A stretch of DNA of 64,000 nucleotides from a virus. The notes below the pieces were generated by a model, which did not search any database, was not told the DNA's origin, and saw only the letters and a program-made list of their open reading frames with translations. Positions 1-8,031 of the stretch are shown in pieces. The stretch spans positions 1 through 64,000 of IMG/VR virus record IMGVR_UViG_3300026116_000005, one strand, 5' to 3'. The position numbers and the translations under genes were made by a program. Positions within the stretch are counted from its first letter, which is position 1, and each line of letters opens with the position of its first letter.

Positions 1-222
1 ATTTGCATCGCCGCGAGACGACCGAGGGCGCTCGCCGTTGATCTTCGCCGTGATCTTGGCCGCGTTCTTTATCAGCTTGTCTGCGTCTTCAATGCATTGG
101 TCGCAGATGCTAAGAGCCTGAGTAACTGAAGTTACTGCACGCGTGTCTGAGCTAAGGTTCGATTTAACCTCGGGGCTCGTGCCGGTCGTGTCGGTGGATT
201 TGCCGGTGGATGGCGTCGCCAT
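1..222 (-). CDS. Hypothetical protein, N-terminal part only
   Basis: The gene reads leftward from an ATG at 222 and runs off the left edge after 74 codons. The first 30 residues are Ser/Thr/Gly-rich (starts MATPSTGKSTDTTGTS) and look disordered. After that comes a helical stretch with a CDQC pair near residues 40-43 and a basic tail. I do not recognise the family. An upstream palindrome at 265-288 may be part of its control region. Confidence 0.6.
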   Translation of the reverse strand, partial: MATPSTGKSTDTTGTSPEVKSNLSSDTRAVTSVTQALSICDQCIEDADKLIKNAAKITAKINGERPRSSRGDAN

Positions 223-264
223 GGGATGATTTGTAAATGAGACAGTTTTTTTGCGGAGCAATGT

Positions 265-288
265 AAAAGATCAATTTTTTGATCTTTT
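265..288. repeat. Perfect 10-bp inverted repeat with T4 loop
   Basis: AAAAGATCAA at 265-274 and TTGATCTTTT at 279-288 are perfect reverse complements around TTTT. The element lies 43 bases upstream of the leftward gene starting at 222. It could be an operator or a hairpin in that gene's leader. It is AT-rich with a GATC core on both arms. Confidence 0.55.
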
Positions 289-450
289 CCCTCACAGACT
301 GCTAGGGGTTTACCTATAAAAAGGCCAGCATAAGCGATTACGCGATTTCTTCATTGACCGATCATTCACGTTTTGCATTTCTCGCCTTGCTCTTCGTGGA
401 CAGACGTTGAAGCTGGATCAAATTTCCCTGCGGGGTAACACCCACTTGTG

Positions 451-495
451 AAAACCCGGTTTTGAAGGCTGTCCCCTTCGAGCCGGGTTTTTTGT
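451..495 (+). terminator. Rho-independent terminator-like hairpin
   Basis: AAAACCCGG (451-459) pairs with CCGGGTTTT (483-491), and T-rich sequence follows. Inside the loop GGCT and AGCC can also pair. No plus-strand gene lies upstream, so it either ends a small RNA from the intergenic region or acts as an attenuator for the genes at 0.95-3.1 kb. Confidence 0.55.
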
Positions 496-522
496 TGCCC
501 GTGTTCTTTGAGTTGAGCAGAG

Positions 523-720
523 GTGGGGAAAATCGCAGACCCACAAACACTGAAGCATAGGTCTGATCTGATAAACCTTGCCCATGCTTCGGAAGATGAA
601 CCTGTGCCACTGGCGGCGCGAATGGCCTTTATGCTCACGAAAGTGAGCGCGGTGCTGTCATCCACTACCTTAGCCGGATTAGCGACCGGCCTGCTCAATA
701 GAGTTTTCAAAATCGGGTGA
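523..720 (+). CDS. Possible small protein (weak)
   Basis: A GTG start at 523 opens 65 codons that encode a charged N-terminus and a hydrophobic, helix-prone C-terminal half (around AFMLTKVSAVLSS). It follows the 451-495 hairpin on the same strand. A competing antisense frame (366-710) crosses that hairpin. Neither frame resembles a family I know, so this may simply be non-coding DNA. Confidence 0.22.
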   Translation: MGKIADPQTLKHRSDLINLAHASEDEPVPLAARMAFMLTKVSAVLSSTTLAGLATGLLNRVFKIG

Positions 721-867
721 GCAGGATTCGGTGTAAATCCGAGGCGTTCACAAAATGGCTCAGGCGCTTTTCCCGCGACCTGATAGGCATCAACTCTTCA
801 TTAGAACCCGGCAAAACGTGGGGCCATACCCGACCGGATGAGAGTGGATAAAAAACCGGCCAATAAA

Positions 868-961
868 CTTTTTTGCGAATTAACTACTCGCTCTCTTACC
901 TCCTTTTTTGAGGGGGTAAGGGGGTGCTTTTCCGACCTCACCTTTTTTGCGAAATGACTAC
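868..961. repeat. 20-bp direct repeat covering the HNH start codon
   Basis: CTTTTTTGCGAA followed by three bases and ACTAC occurs at 868-887 and again at 942-961. The copies differ at two positions. The second copy contains the ATG of the HNH gene (954-956). The 74-base spacing is seven helical turns, so the pair could be operator sites for autoregulation or the footprint of an insertion. Confidence 0.5.
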
Positions 962-1622
962 CGATAAACCTAGGGCGGTAACGCGGAGACGGCGCGATCA
1001 ATATCTCGACTACTTAAAATCAGGTCATTGGAAATCGCTTCGCCAGGATGCACTTAAAACAACCGATCACCTTTGCGCAGCATGCGCCTCAGCGTTTTCT
1101 ATAGATGTGCATCATTTGGTTTATAGAAACCTTTACGACTGCACCACTTCAGATGTGATGCCGCTTTGCAGAAAATGCCACTATGCTGTTCATAAATCTG
1201 AAAGGCTAAGAGCGATGAAGGCGGCTACAGCATTAGAAAAGCGGACCGCTATTTTGGATCACATTAAAAAGCTCCGTGGTCCAAGCCTAGGTGAGGCCCA
1301 AAGGATATGGGAAAGAGTAAAAGACAAAAGAAAAACGTTACCTCCTAAATCCAATATATCAAAGCAGGAGTTCATCTCCTTTGTTAGAATGTCCGTCCAA
1401 ATTAAGGAGGTCAGGGATCGCATTCGTAAGCGCGAAGAGAAGCTTCGCTCGATTGAAAAACGTAACAGACTTAAACTCCTAAGACTTGAGCGAAACGCCG
1501 TAAGTCTGCCTTTACCTTTTATTGATAGCATGTCCGATCAGCTATCGCTTGAGGCGTTAGTATTTCTTTCAAAGAAATTATCCAAAAGACTTCATTCATC
1601 GCTTTTAATTACAACTAACTAG
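954..1622 (+). CDS. HNH endonuclease with basic coiled-coil tail
   Basis: This 222-residue protein has an N-terminal HNH/zinc module: CAAC near residues 45-48, the metal-binding VHH near 55-57 and CRKCH near 74-78 followed by VH. Residues 80 onward are a long Arg/Lys/Glu-rich helix, probably coiled coil, suited to DNA binding. I chose the ATG at 954 over one at 924 because the TTDKPRAVTRRRRDQY start leads directly into the HNH fold. It lies six bases upstream of the DnaB gene on the same strand. Free-standing phage HNH enzymes act as homing endonucleases or in genome packaging; terminase lies nearby but on the other strand, so the role is open. Confidence 0.8.
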   Translation: MTTDKPRAVTRRRRDQYLDYLKSGHWKSLRQDALKTTDHLCAACASAFSIDVHHLVYRNLYDCTTSDVMPLCRKCHYAVHKSERLRAMKAATALEKRTAILDHIKKLRGPSLGEAQRIWERVKDKRKTLPPKSNISKQEFISFVRMSVQIKEVRDRIRKREEKLRSIEKRNRLKLLRLERNAVSLPLPFIDSMSDQLSLEALVFLSKKLSKRLHSSLLITTN

Positions 1623-1628
1623 ATTGCG

Positions 1629-3065
1629 ATGGTGTCCTCTAATCTCACCCCGGCCAATGAACGCATCCAACCTTGCAGCATTGAAAGTGAAGAAGCGATT
1701 TTATCTTCGATCTTCTTAGATGGTATTCAAAGCCTGAATACATGCCTGGAACACCGGATCACGGACAAATGTTTTTACTCTCCAGCAAACCGGCTAATTT
1801 TCGCTTTGCTGATGGAGTTAGCTGAATCGGGAAAACCGTTAAGCCTCGATGTTGTAGCTGAAGAACTAAGAAGGCGGGGAGAATTAAACCTAGTGGGAGG
1901 ATTCGCCTATCTGATGCAAATCAGTCAGATCGTTTCCGGGACAACGCAGCTCCATTACTTCATCGAGAGAGTTAAAAAAACTTTCATCAGTAGGAGACTG
2001 ATCCTCACCTCATCACAGGTTATAGATTTAGCTTACGATGAAAATGCCGAGGTTGAGTCGTTCTCCTCAGCGGTCTCGGAAATCCTTTCTCTTCGCTACT
2101 CCACAGACCGGACGATTTCGGTTCAAGAAGCGGCAAGCGAAACTCTTGCTCAGCTTGAGCGATTCAAAACCAAAACGGCCACCGAGGAAGATTTGGGCTA
2201 CGAATACCCATGGGCTAAATTTACCCAGGTTTTCGGAGGACACCAAAGAGGGGCGATGACCGTCCTTGCGGCCAGACCCGGCGGAGGTAAGTCCTCACTC
2301 GCTCGCCAGGCTCTCGATCACCTCTCCAGAAAATATGGAAATGTGATGCTCTTTAGCCGCGAGATGCTATCGCGTGAATTGCCTCCTCTTTTCGTGCAAA
2401 GCCGAACCGGCATATCCTGGAAAGCGATCAAAGAGGGAAGGGCTCACGAAAAAGAAATCGAAGAGTTCCAAGAGGCCTTACTCCAATTCCAAAAAGAGAA
2501 GCACCTCCACGTTTTCGACAGAGAGAGAACGCTCGCGCAGGTCGTGGCCCGCGCTACCTCCTTTGCGCAGCTTCACGACGTGAAGGCCATCTGCGTCGAC
2601 TATCTTCAGCGGTACGATCCAGAGAGCCATAAAGGCGAATCGAGGGATCAAGCGATTGGGCGCATGACGACGCGTTTCAAGGACCTGGCGATGGACCTTA
2701 AAATCCCGATCCTTCTTCTTTGCCAGGTAAACCGCTCCGCCGAAAAAGAATTTCGCCCACTGCAAATGAGCGACCTTCGCGAGTCAGGGAATATCGAGCA
2801 AGACGCGGACAATATCATTTTCCTGGAAGTCCCCAAGATCGACCCTCTGACCAACTGCCCGCAAAACCCGGAGGACGAAGACACAACTCAGCTTTACGTC
2901 AGCGCCAGACAGGTGAAGGGCCGAAGCGCCGGGCGCGGCATGGTCGGTCTTTACTTCAACCTTCCGACAACGACTTTCCGATCAGCAGTTCAGGCACCGA
3001 AAGCTTCACCCCCTCAAAGTTCGAGTTCATCCAACAAATCGTGGGCGAGTCGGCACGAGGATTGA
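1629..3065 (+). CDS. dnaB: Replicative DNA helicase, DnaB family
   Basis: The protein unwinds the fork 5' to 3' as a hexameric ATPase. At 478 residues it has the usual DnaB length. Residues 10-110 form the all-helical N-terminal domain (SIESEEAILSSIF). The RecA-like domain has Walker A ARPGGGKSS around 215-223, Walker B AICVDYLQ around 320-327 and the DnaB motif DLRESGNIEQDADNIIF around 382-398. No primase or DNA polymerase is visible, so the phage may recruit host enzymes or encode them elsewhere. The 3' end overlaps a convergent minus-strand gene by 110 bases. Confidence 0.95.
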   Translation: MVSSNLTPANERIQPCSIESEEAILSSIFLDGIQSLNTCLEHRITDKCFYSPANRLIFALLMELAESGKPLSLDVVAEELRRRGELNLVGGFAYLMQISQIVSGTTQLHYFIERVKKTFISRRLILTSSQVIDLAYDENAEVESFSSAVSEILSLRYSTDRTISVQEAASETLAQLERFKTKTATEEDLGYEYPWAKFTQVFGGHQRGAMTVLAARPGGGKSSLARQALDHLSRKYGNVMLFSREMLSRELPPLFVQSRTGISWKAIKEGRAHEKEIEEFQEALLQFQKEKHLHVFDRERTLAQVVARATSFAQLHDVKAICVDYLQRYDPESHKGESRDQAIGRMTTRFKDLAMDLKIPILLLCQVNRSAEKEFRPLQMSDLRESGNIEQDADNIIFLEVPKIDPLTNCPQNPEDEDTTQLYVSARQVKGRSAGRGMVGLYFNLPTTTFRSAVQAPKASPPQSSSSSNKSWASRHED

Positions 3066-3576
3066 TCGCGTTGCGGTTGCGATAAACCGCCACGCGGCTG
3101 TCCCACTGGTGATGAAGGCAGAAGCCAAGGTTTGATGGACGGCCCTTGCGAAGAAGAAAAGAGCGGCGCTCCACTTCGTCTTTTAGGATGTCATCACTTT
3201 TGGGATACGGAAGATTTAAGGGGCACTGCGAACAGATTTTTGTCTGCTCTAAAGCCTGCTCGTATGGCACATCTCCGGGGTTAGTTAGGTGTGAGATCGA
3301 GACGAGCCAGTTCCACACCTTCTCGTAAACAGGGTGATCCTTCGGCGCGGCTGGCGGCTCCTCCGCGTTCTCTACGAGGTTCGGCCAACGCGTAGCGGTG
3401 AAGTTTAGCAAATCTTGCATCGGGTTTCCCGGCGGGATGCCGTTGCGAATCCGGTAGTCGAGGAGCTTCCCCTCCACTTCTTCGGGAGTCTCGCCTCGAA
3501 TCGTGGTTTTATCCTCGATGAAGTGCCAGCCGCCCGGAGGCCGCATGGCGAGACGTTCTTTGAAACGGATCGGCAT
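2956..3576 (-). CDS. Cysteine-rich protein upstream-linked to terminase
   Basis: This 206-residue soluble protein follows TerL by two bases in the same transcription direction. Its second half has cysteines in a zinc-site pattern: CSQCPLN, then LGFCLHH, then TICWMN. The N-terminal part (PIRFKERLAMRPPGGWHF) is basic and aromatic. The last 36 codons overlap the convergent dnaB gene. I do not recognise the family; its place directly after terminase suggests a role in packaging or head assembly. Confidence 0.7.
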   Translation of the reverse strand: MPIRFKERLAMRPPGGWHFIEDKTTIRGETPEEVEGKLLDYRIRNGIPPGNPMQDLLNFTATRWPNLVENAEEPPAAPKDHPVYEKVWNWLVSISHLTNPGDVPYEQALEQTKICSQCPLNLPYPKSDDILKDEVERRSFLLRKGRPSNLGFCLHHQWDSRVAVYRNRNAINPRADSPTICWMNSNFEGVKLSVPELLIGKSLSEG

Positions 3577-3578
3577 TT

Positions 3579-5459
3579 TCAGTCGAGGTGTTCAGCGTGA
3601 TCGGCGGTAGCCATTTCATCTAAGTAGTCCGGCGGAGGAATGTCGTTCACGTCGTCGTTTTCCTCTTTTGGTTCTGGCGCTGGAGCGGATTCAACTTGAA
3701 TGCCAGGGAGAATTTCATGGCGAGAGCGAATGAGGAAGGGCAGCTCGATGAAACTGTCCGCTTCGTCCGGCGATGGGTTGCCGCGAGATTTGTATTCGAG
3801 CTTCGATTCCGCGCGCATGAGCCCGCCGCGCACGCGCCCGTAGCGGCGGCTGGAGAGCTGGTTATTGATCGGCTGAGTCTCGATGTTGTTCGAGATCACG
3901 ATGGCTCCCGACTCGAACCAGCGCCGGACCGTGAACCACATTTCCGAAATGATGTTATCGTACACCTGATTGGCGTTCAGGGTGTCCTCGTTGAGGACGC
4001 GCATCTCAGTTGCTTTCTGGCCCCACTGAATCAGAAGCACCGGCCCCCAATAGTGCTTCAAATGCGAGTAGGTGCCAAAGCCGTTGCCCGTTCCGTCTAT
4101 CGCGAAAAAGTTAGGCTCAATCCCGAGCTGGCGCGCCATTTCCCGGGCCTCCTGCGCGAGAATAACGGTGTCTTCTTTCTCATGCAGAGGGATGAGCTGA
4201 TCGTACTGCAAAATGTGCCTAGGAAGCGGTTCTGCGGGGCTCAGCGGGTTCATGTAAACCACCTTGTCCCCATTCGCCTTTATCCAGCCTGAGGCGAGGC
4301 CATACCGACCGACCGCGAGCACAGCACTATCCTCACCCTGATAGGCGCAGTCCAGGGCTCCGCAAGCGACCGGCTTTTCAATGAAGATCGCTTCGCCCCG
4401 AGACTCGGTGGGGTAGTTCGCGGGAATGATCGTATTTTGCGCCGACTTGATCGGCGGAAAGCCGCGCAGCTTCTCAAAGTAGTCGGAAGAGGTGTCGCCT
4501 CCGCCTTTGATGAACTTCATCGCCGCTTCGTAGGTGATGATCCCTGGATAGATCGTTTTGCGCTGAACGACATTTTCGCAGCGAAGGCCGTCCAATCTAA
4601 GCACATCCCACCCCTCCTTTGAGGTCCAGCGGTAGAGTGTATCAATTTCTTCGATACGCCAGTCTTCCACTGGCTGCGCTTTGCGGACAACTGGCGTTTC
4701 CCGCGAGTTGGGGTTGTAGCTGATAATGATTTTCACCGGGTCCGGGCCGTCCATCGAGGACTGTAAAGAGCCGATGTCGGCGAAGAGACCGTCCTTCCAG
4801 GACTGGCCTTCGTCCCCAAGGAAGCGAACACGGGTCATTAGGCCAAAGCGCGGATGACGCACGCGGCGGTAGGGCTTGGGCTTGTAGCCACGAATGCGCG
4901 AAGTGGGGTCCGATCCCTGCGGGAAAAGGACGCCAGCAAAACCGAAGTCAGCACCGGCTGACTCAAGGCCAAGATACATCTCCGATTCTTTTGCCTGGAG
5001 CGGGATCGAGGCGCGGCGATGAAGGGCAAGGATATGCGCGAAGCAGTTACGCTTCAAATGCTCTTCGTTGACCGCTGCGACTTTGATCGTCGTGTACTCC
5101 GGGTCACGCCGCCAATCGAGGTAAAGCCATCCGGCAGCCGTGTATGTTTTGGACACCGAGGTCGCGCCCTGAAGGAGCACCTGATTTCTCGGTGGGATAA
5201 ATTCAAAGATGTCCCGCGTATACTGCGGCCTCACATCGAAGAGATCGACCGACCAAAGAAGGCGCGCGGCGAAAAGATAGTTATCGCTATCGAGGAAGCC
5301 CTGAAGGAGCGCCCGGAGGATCATGTCGGCTTGTGAGGGATCGGTGATCGTCCCTTCCGCTCCAGAGAGCTTAAGCGTCAGATTTGCCGCTGAGACCAGC
5401 TCATCTGGCGTGCGGTCGCCGATGGCGGTGAAGATCAGTCCAACGTCACTTAGCTGCAT
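3579..5459 (-). CDS. terL: Terminase large subunit
   Basis: The packaging motor cuts concatemeric phage DNA and pumps it into the prohead. In the 626 residues, QGATSVSKT (97-105) is the Walker A-like P-loop, RFLGDEGQS (212-220) is the Walker B acidic strand, and the C-terminal nuclease shows the expected aspartates in GALDCAY (D370), FFAIDGTGNG (D455) and SPDEADSF (D565). The start overlaps the upstream TerS-like gene by 14 bases. The C-terminus is acidic and Pro-rich. Its position far from the capsid gene (57 kb) makes sense if the genome is circularly permuted. Confidence 0.92.
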   Translation of the reverse strand: MQLSDVGLIFTAIGDRTPDELVSAANLTLKLSGAEGTITDPSQADMILRALLQGFLDSDNYLFAARLLWSVDLFDVRPQYTRDIFEFIPPRNQVLLQGATSVSKTYTAAGWLYLDWRRDPEYTTIKVAAVNEEHLKRNCFAHILALHRRASIPLQAKESEMYLGLESAGADFGFAGVLFPQGSDPTSRIRGYKPKPYRRVRHPRFGLMTRVRFLGDEGQSWKDGLFADIGSLQSSMDGPDPVKIIISYNPNSRETPVVRKAQPVEDWRIEEIDTLYRWTSKEGWDVLRLDGLRCENVVQRKTIYPGIITYEAAMKFIKGGGDTSSDYFEKLRGFPPIKSAQNTIIPANYPTESRGEAIFIEKPVACGALDCAYQGEDSAVLAVGRYGLASGWIKANGDKVVYMNPLSPAEPLPRHILQYDQLIPLHEKEDTVILAQEAREMARQLGIEPNFFAIDGTGNGFGTYSHLKHYWGPVLLIQWGQKATEMRVLNEDTLNANQVYDNIISEMWFTVRRWFESGAIVISNNIETQPINNQLSSRRYGRVRGGLMRAESKLEYKSRGNPSPDEADSFIELPFLIRSRHEILPGIQVESAPAPEPKEENDDVNDIPPPDYLDEMATADHAEHLD

Positions 5460-5973
5460 TTTTCACGGCGGCTGCGGAAGCCACTTTACTTAAGATGTCG
5501 GTCATCGTCGCGCCGGTTTGCCCGCCGCCTAAGATCACATTTCCAATGTTGGTCTGGTTATTCTGCACATTCTGTGGGGACGGAAGCTCCGGGATTGGCT
5601 TCTCTTTATCGACCACATCGCCGTGCGCGCGGTATGTGACCTGTGTGACCTTCTCCAAGGCCTGACTTGTTTCGAGGAGGTCTTTGGGCGTCAGCTTCTC
5701 GCCGGTTATCGTGCCATCGAGATAGAGGTCGACTTGCTTCTCGATCAGATTTCTCAGCTTCGAGGCGACAATAATGTTTTCCAGCCGGTTGTCTTTGGCT
5801 GATGCAGCGACGTGCGAGAGACGCGCCCCTTTGCCCACACCGTCACGGATCGTGATGACCTCGACGTAGCGCCGCCGGTTGAGCCTGCGAAGCATCTTTG
5901 GTTTTTGCGGAGCTGGCAGCGCCAGGTTTTTTGGGAGCGGATCACGCTCGCCGCTCGTAACGGAGTCTTCCAT
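5446..5973 (-). CDS. Putative terminase small subunit or TerL partner
   Basis: A 175-residue protein encoded immediately before TerL and overlapping it by 14 bases. The N-terminus is Pro/Lys/Arg-rich with LRRLNRRRY. The middle is helical and charged (KLRNLIEKQVDLYL, LLETSQALEKVTQVTY), and the tail is Asn/Gly-rich. Small size, position and helical centre fit a DNA-recognition TerS subunit. I see no clear helix-turn-helix, so the assignment rests mostly on context. Confidence 0.55.
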   Translation of the reverse strand: MEDSVTSGERDPLPKNLALPAPQKPKMLRRLNRRRYVEVITIRDGVGKGARLSHVAASAKDNRLENIIVASKLRNLIEKQVDLYLDGTITGEKLTPKDLLETSQALEKVTQVTYRAHGDVVDKEKPIPELPSPQNVQNNQTNIGNVILGGGQTGATMTDILSKVASAAAVKNAAK

Positions 5974-5974
5974 G

Positions 5975-6274
5975 TTATTTGCGAGGTCTAATCGTTCGGT
6001 AAATTATCACCGATCCGCCCGCCATGCCGATAAAAAATAACGGCATGATGCGCCATGAGATCATGTGGGCAGCGGAGAAGTAGAGGGAAATGATAAGCGA
6101 CATCCAAATCCCCATGCAGTAAAAGCACTCTACCAGCTCATCGAGCTGGCTGTCCTGTGGGAAGATGTTGCGGATTTTCTCGAATATGTGGAAGGGGCCG
6201 CGATCTATTGTCACCATTTCCGCGAGGCGAAAAACGGCTATCGCACCGGCTATGAAGAGGAAGAAGAGGTACAT
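5975..6274 (-). CDS. DUF1360-like small membrane protein
   Basis: The 99 residues contain an N-terminal hydrophobic helix with the DUF1360 pattern RLAEMVTIDRGPF, a CFYCMGIW motif near residue 50 and two further hydrophobic helices. DUF1360 proteins are inner-membrane proteins of unknown function found in bacteria and phages. The ATG follows an A-rich leader (GAAAATTAA) with no Shine-Dalgarno site. It ends one base before the TerS-like gene, so it leads the packaging operon. Confidence 0.75.
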   Translation of the reverse strand: MYLFFLFIAGAIAVFRLAEMVTIDRGPFHIFEKIRNIFPQDSQLDELVECFYCMGIWMSLIISLYFSAAHMISWRIMPLFFIGMAGGSVIIYRTIRPRK

Positions 6275-6330
6275 TTAATTTTCGGGAATATATCTTGATT
6301 TGTACGCACAGCTAACCAGAGATCGGCAGC

Positions 6331-6498
6331 GTGGCAAAGACATACCGCTTTCACGCGCGGCTCGACCCCAATCTGATCGCCCAAGTTGTGCCCCAGCTTA
6401 AGAGGAAAGAAACCATGACCTCATTTGTTGAGCAGGCCATGGCACGCCTAGCGCACGAGCGGAAAGAATCCAAGACTCGCAAACGTCAAAACGCATGA
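6331..6498 (+). CDS. Small ribbon-helix-helix-like protein
   Basis: A GTG start encodes 55 residues. YRFHARLDPNLIAQV is a beta-strand and first helix, and TMTSFVEQAMARLAHERK is the second helix, the arrangement of Arc/MetJ-type DNA-binding dimers. The stop overlaps the next start as ATGA. An in-frame stop at 6313 limits the upstream extent. It heads a three-gene rightward operon facing the terminase operon across 56 bases, so it may repress one or both promoters. Confidence 0.6.
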   Translation: MAKTYRFHARLDPNLIAQVVPQLKRKETMTSFVEQAMARLAHERKESKTRKRQNA

Positions 6499-6815
6499 GC
6501 CGTCTCTCTGCTAAAATCCTCGCTGTCGAGGAAGCTGAAAAGTCGTTCATTGAATACATTGACAGATACACTGAACTTTCACAAGAGGAGAAGGCCTCGC
6601 TTCTTGAAGCGATAAAAAAGGGCGCGCTCTCCTACTATTCGCCAGGTATGGTTTGGAGCAAAGCTCTTGGCGACGGGAAACCCGTGCTCGATGGAGTTAA
6701 AGACGGTATTTGGCGGCTGATGTGCCACTGGCGTGAACTCGAAGCTGTCGAGTCTGCGGCGCTCCATGAATGGGAAATTTTATGCGGAACCACCACATAT
6801 CCTACGAAGTGTTAG
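6495..6815 (+). CDS. Hypothetical protein
   Basis: A 106-residue acidic, helical protein coupled by ATGA overlap to the RHH-like gene upstream. Visible segments are a charged N-terminal helix (AVEEAEKSFIEYIDRY), a central aromatic stretch (YYSPGMVWSKALGDG) and a Trp-rich end. It has no signal peptide or membrane segment. I do not recognise the family. Confidence 0.65.
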   Translation: MSRLSAKILAVEEAEKSFIEYIDRYTELSQEEKASLLEAIKKGALSYYSPGMVWSKALGDGKPVLDGVKDGIWRLMCHWRELEAVESAALHEWEILCGTTTYPTKC

Positions 6816-7165
6816 CCAAGGGCTTTGAAGGCCCAAGGGAAGAGCGGTTCTACTGCTCTGGCCCGGTCATCGCTCTCAACGAATTTCATCGGCTAGTTCA
6901 GGGAAACCGCGAGATCGCCAGCGACCGCAAGACCGTGCTTCGGCCCAAGCTGAAGCCAACAGAGTACAGAATACTTCGCGTATACGAAAAGTATCTCGAT
7001 GCGGAGGGGAATGCGGTCTGCTCGGACTTCGATCTCCCGAACACCGCCAATCCCGACATCATCGAGAGCCGCCAGGAGCTTTGGGCGGCGCGCAAGGCGG
7101 AGAAAAATCCCGCCAACTTCTTCGGCTTTTACGAAGAGGCGAAGAGCGAGAAACCCGGCCAATAA
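6782..7165 (+). CDS. Hypothetical protein
   Basis: The 127-residue frame reads MRNHHISYEVLAKGF, with an alternative ATG 12 bases upstream at 6770. It overlaps the previous gene by more than 30 bases. The middle (KPTEYRILRVYEKY) looks like a beta-rich small domain and the end is charged. Family unknown. The plus-strand operon ends here at a hairpin shared with the convergent operon. Confidence 0.65.
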   Translation: MRNHHISYEVLAKGFEGPREERFYCSGPVIALNEFHRLVQGNREIASDRKTVLRPKLKPTEYRILRVYEKYLDAEGNAVCSDFDLPNTANPDIIESRQELWAARKAEKNPANFFGFYEEAKSEKPGQ

Positions 7166-7192
7166 AAACCCCACCCCCGCTAAAGGGTGGGG
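7163..7192 (-). terminator. Intrinsic terminator of the leftward 7.2-11.9 kb operon
   Basis: CCCCACCC (7169-7176) pairs with GGGTGGGG (7185-7192). Read on the minus strand the stem is followed by TTTTT, so it ends leftward transcripts coming from the gene at 7248. On the plus strand it has no T-run but lies just after the rightward operon. Confidence 0.8.
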
Positions 7193-7247
7193 AAACAAAT
7201 GAATGCCTCTAAACGCTGGAGGAGATTTGTTTGGTTTTTACAATCTG

Positions 7248-7649
7248 TCAAGAGAGGTCTTGAGGCCTCGGGAGTGCTATGGCCTTACCAGTCGTAAGAT
7301 CGAGCTGAACCATGGAGCACGCCGATTTAAGGACGCGCATGCGGTCTGCTTCTTCTACGGATTGAAGCGCGGCCACAATCTGATTGAAGGCGCGCATTTC
7401 GGTAACGCTTTTCGTTTGAGGGCCACGGCGACGTTTCGCCGGAGCCGGGTTTTCTGGAGTAGTTTGATTTTCAGGCATAAATCTTTGGTTGGCGCAGGCG
7501 CGTGAACAAAACATACGCCTGCGAAAATGGCTGATAGATTCGATTGATTTTGGGTAGGTATGACGGAACAGAGGCTTGCCGCATTTACGGCAGCCTGGGG
7601 CCACAGTGGGCGGCAGGTTAAAGCACTCGAAGTCAGGCTGCGTCTCCAC
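7248..7649 (-). CDS. Zinc-finger-like hypothetical protein
   Basis: The N-terminal half carries CRKCG and, about 25 residues later, CSRAC, a four-cysteine zinc site like those that identify FCS/MYM or HNH-associated fingers. The C-terminal half is helical (RAFNQIVAALQSVEEADRM). No ATG precedes the cysteines; I favour the GTG at 7649, which overlaps the upstream gene by 17 bases, over a TTG at 7673. Function unknown, probably nucleic-acid or protein binding. Confidence 0.6.
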   Translation of the reverse strand: METQPDFECFNLPPTVAPGCRKCGKPLFRHTYPKSIESISHFRRRMFCSRACANQRFMPENQTTPENPAPAKRRRGPQTKSVTEMRAFNQIVAALQSVEEADRMRVLKSACSMVQLDLTTGKAIALPRPQDLS

Positions 7650-8031
7650 CTTGATGAAGGTTAGGACCAACAAGAATAGAAGGAGGGCGAGGAGCTTCGA
7701 CGCCGACCTGGCGAAACAAATGAAGGACGTGCGGATGTAGGTTCACGTAGTCGGACCTCGGCGGATGGAACTGAAGGACCGTTTCCTCTTCGTCCCAAAA
7801 GAGATTTTTGAGCCAGCACATTTCTTCCCATGTCGGGCAGCGCTCTTTCTTTCCTGCGAGGGTTCGCATGGAAACGTGCTCCCATCCGCTTTGCTCTCCA
7901 TCGTCGGCAACGATAATAAATTTCTCGTTGCCGTGAGATATATAAAACGCACCAAAACGATCTCCAGCCTTGCTATCGAGTGGAGGCCTTGTGCGACGAA
8001 AGCGTTCTAGGTGAGTCCAGTCGGCTTTCAT
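7633..8031 (-). CDS. DUF7694-like protein
   Basis: The 132 residues include WEHVSM, CPTWEEMCWLKNLFWDEEETVLQFHPP, a spaced NLHPHVLHLFR and PPSILVG, the order I associate with the DUF7694 family of phage proteins. Function is unknown. It overlaps its upstream neighbour by four bases (ATGA) and belongs to the long leftward operon. Confidence 0.75.
   Translation of the reverse strand: MKADWTHLERFRRTRPPLDSKAGDRFGAFYISHGNEKFIIVADDGEQSGWEHVSMRTLAGKKERCPTWEEMCWLKNLFWDEEETVLQFHPPRSDYVNLHPHVLHLFRQVGVEAPRPPSILVGPNLHQGGDAA

Larger units (their letters stand above)
223..953. other. Intergenic region between divergent genes, with hairpins
   Basis: About 730 bases separate the leftward gene starting at 222 from the rightward HNH gene starting at 954. 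The region holds a perfect palindrome (265-288), a terminator-like hairpin on the plus strand (451-495), one weak small ORF (523-720), a hairpin with stems 895-903 and 912-920, and a 20-base direct repeat (868-887 and 942-961). It looks like a control region that could also give a short RNA ending at the 451-495 hairpin. Confidence 0.5.

Noticed and set aside
366-710. Minus-strand frame of 114 codons near the left end
   Set aside because: It runs through the terminator-like hairpin at 451-495 and shows no recognisable motif; it competes with another weak frame, so neither is confident.
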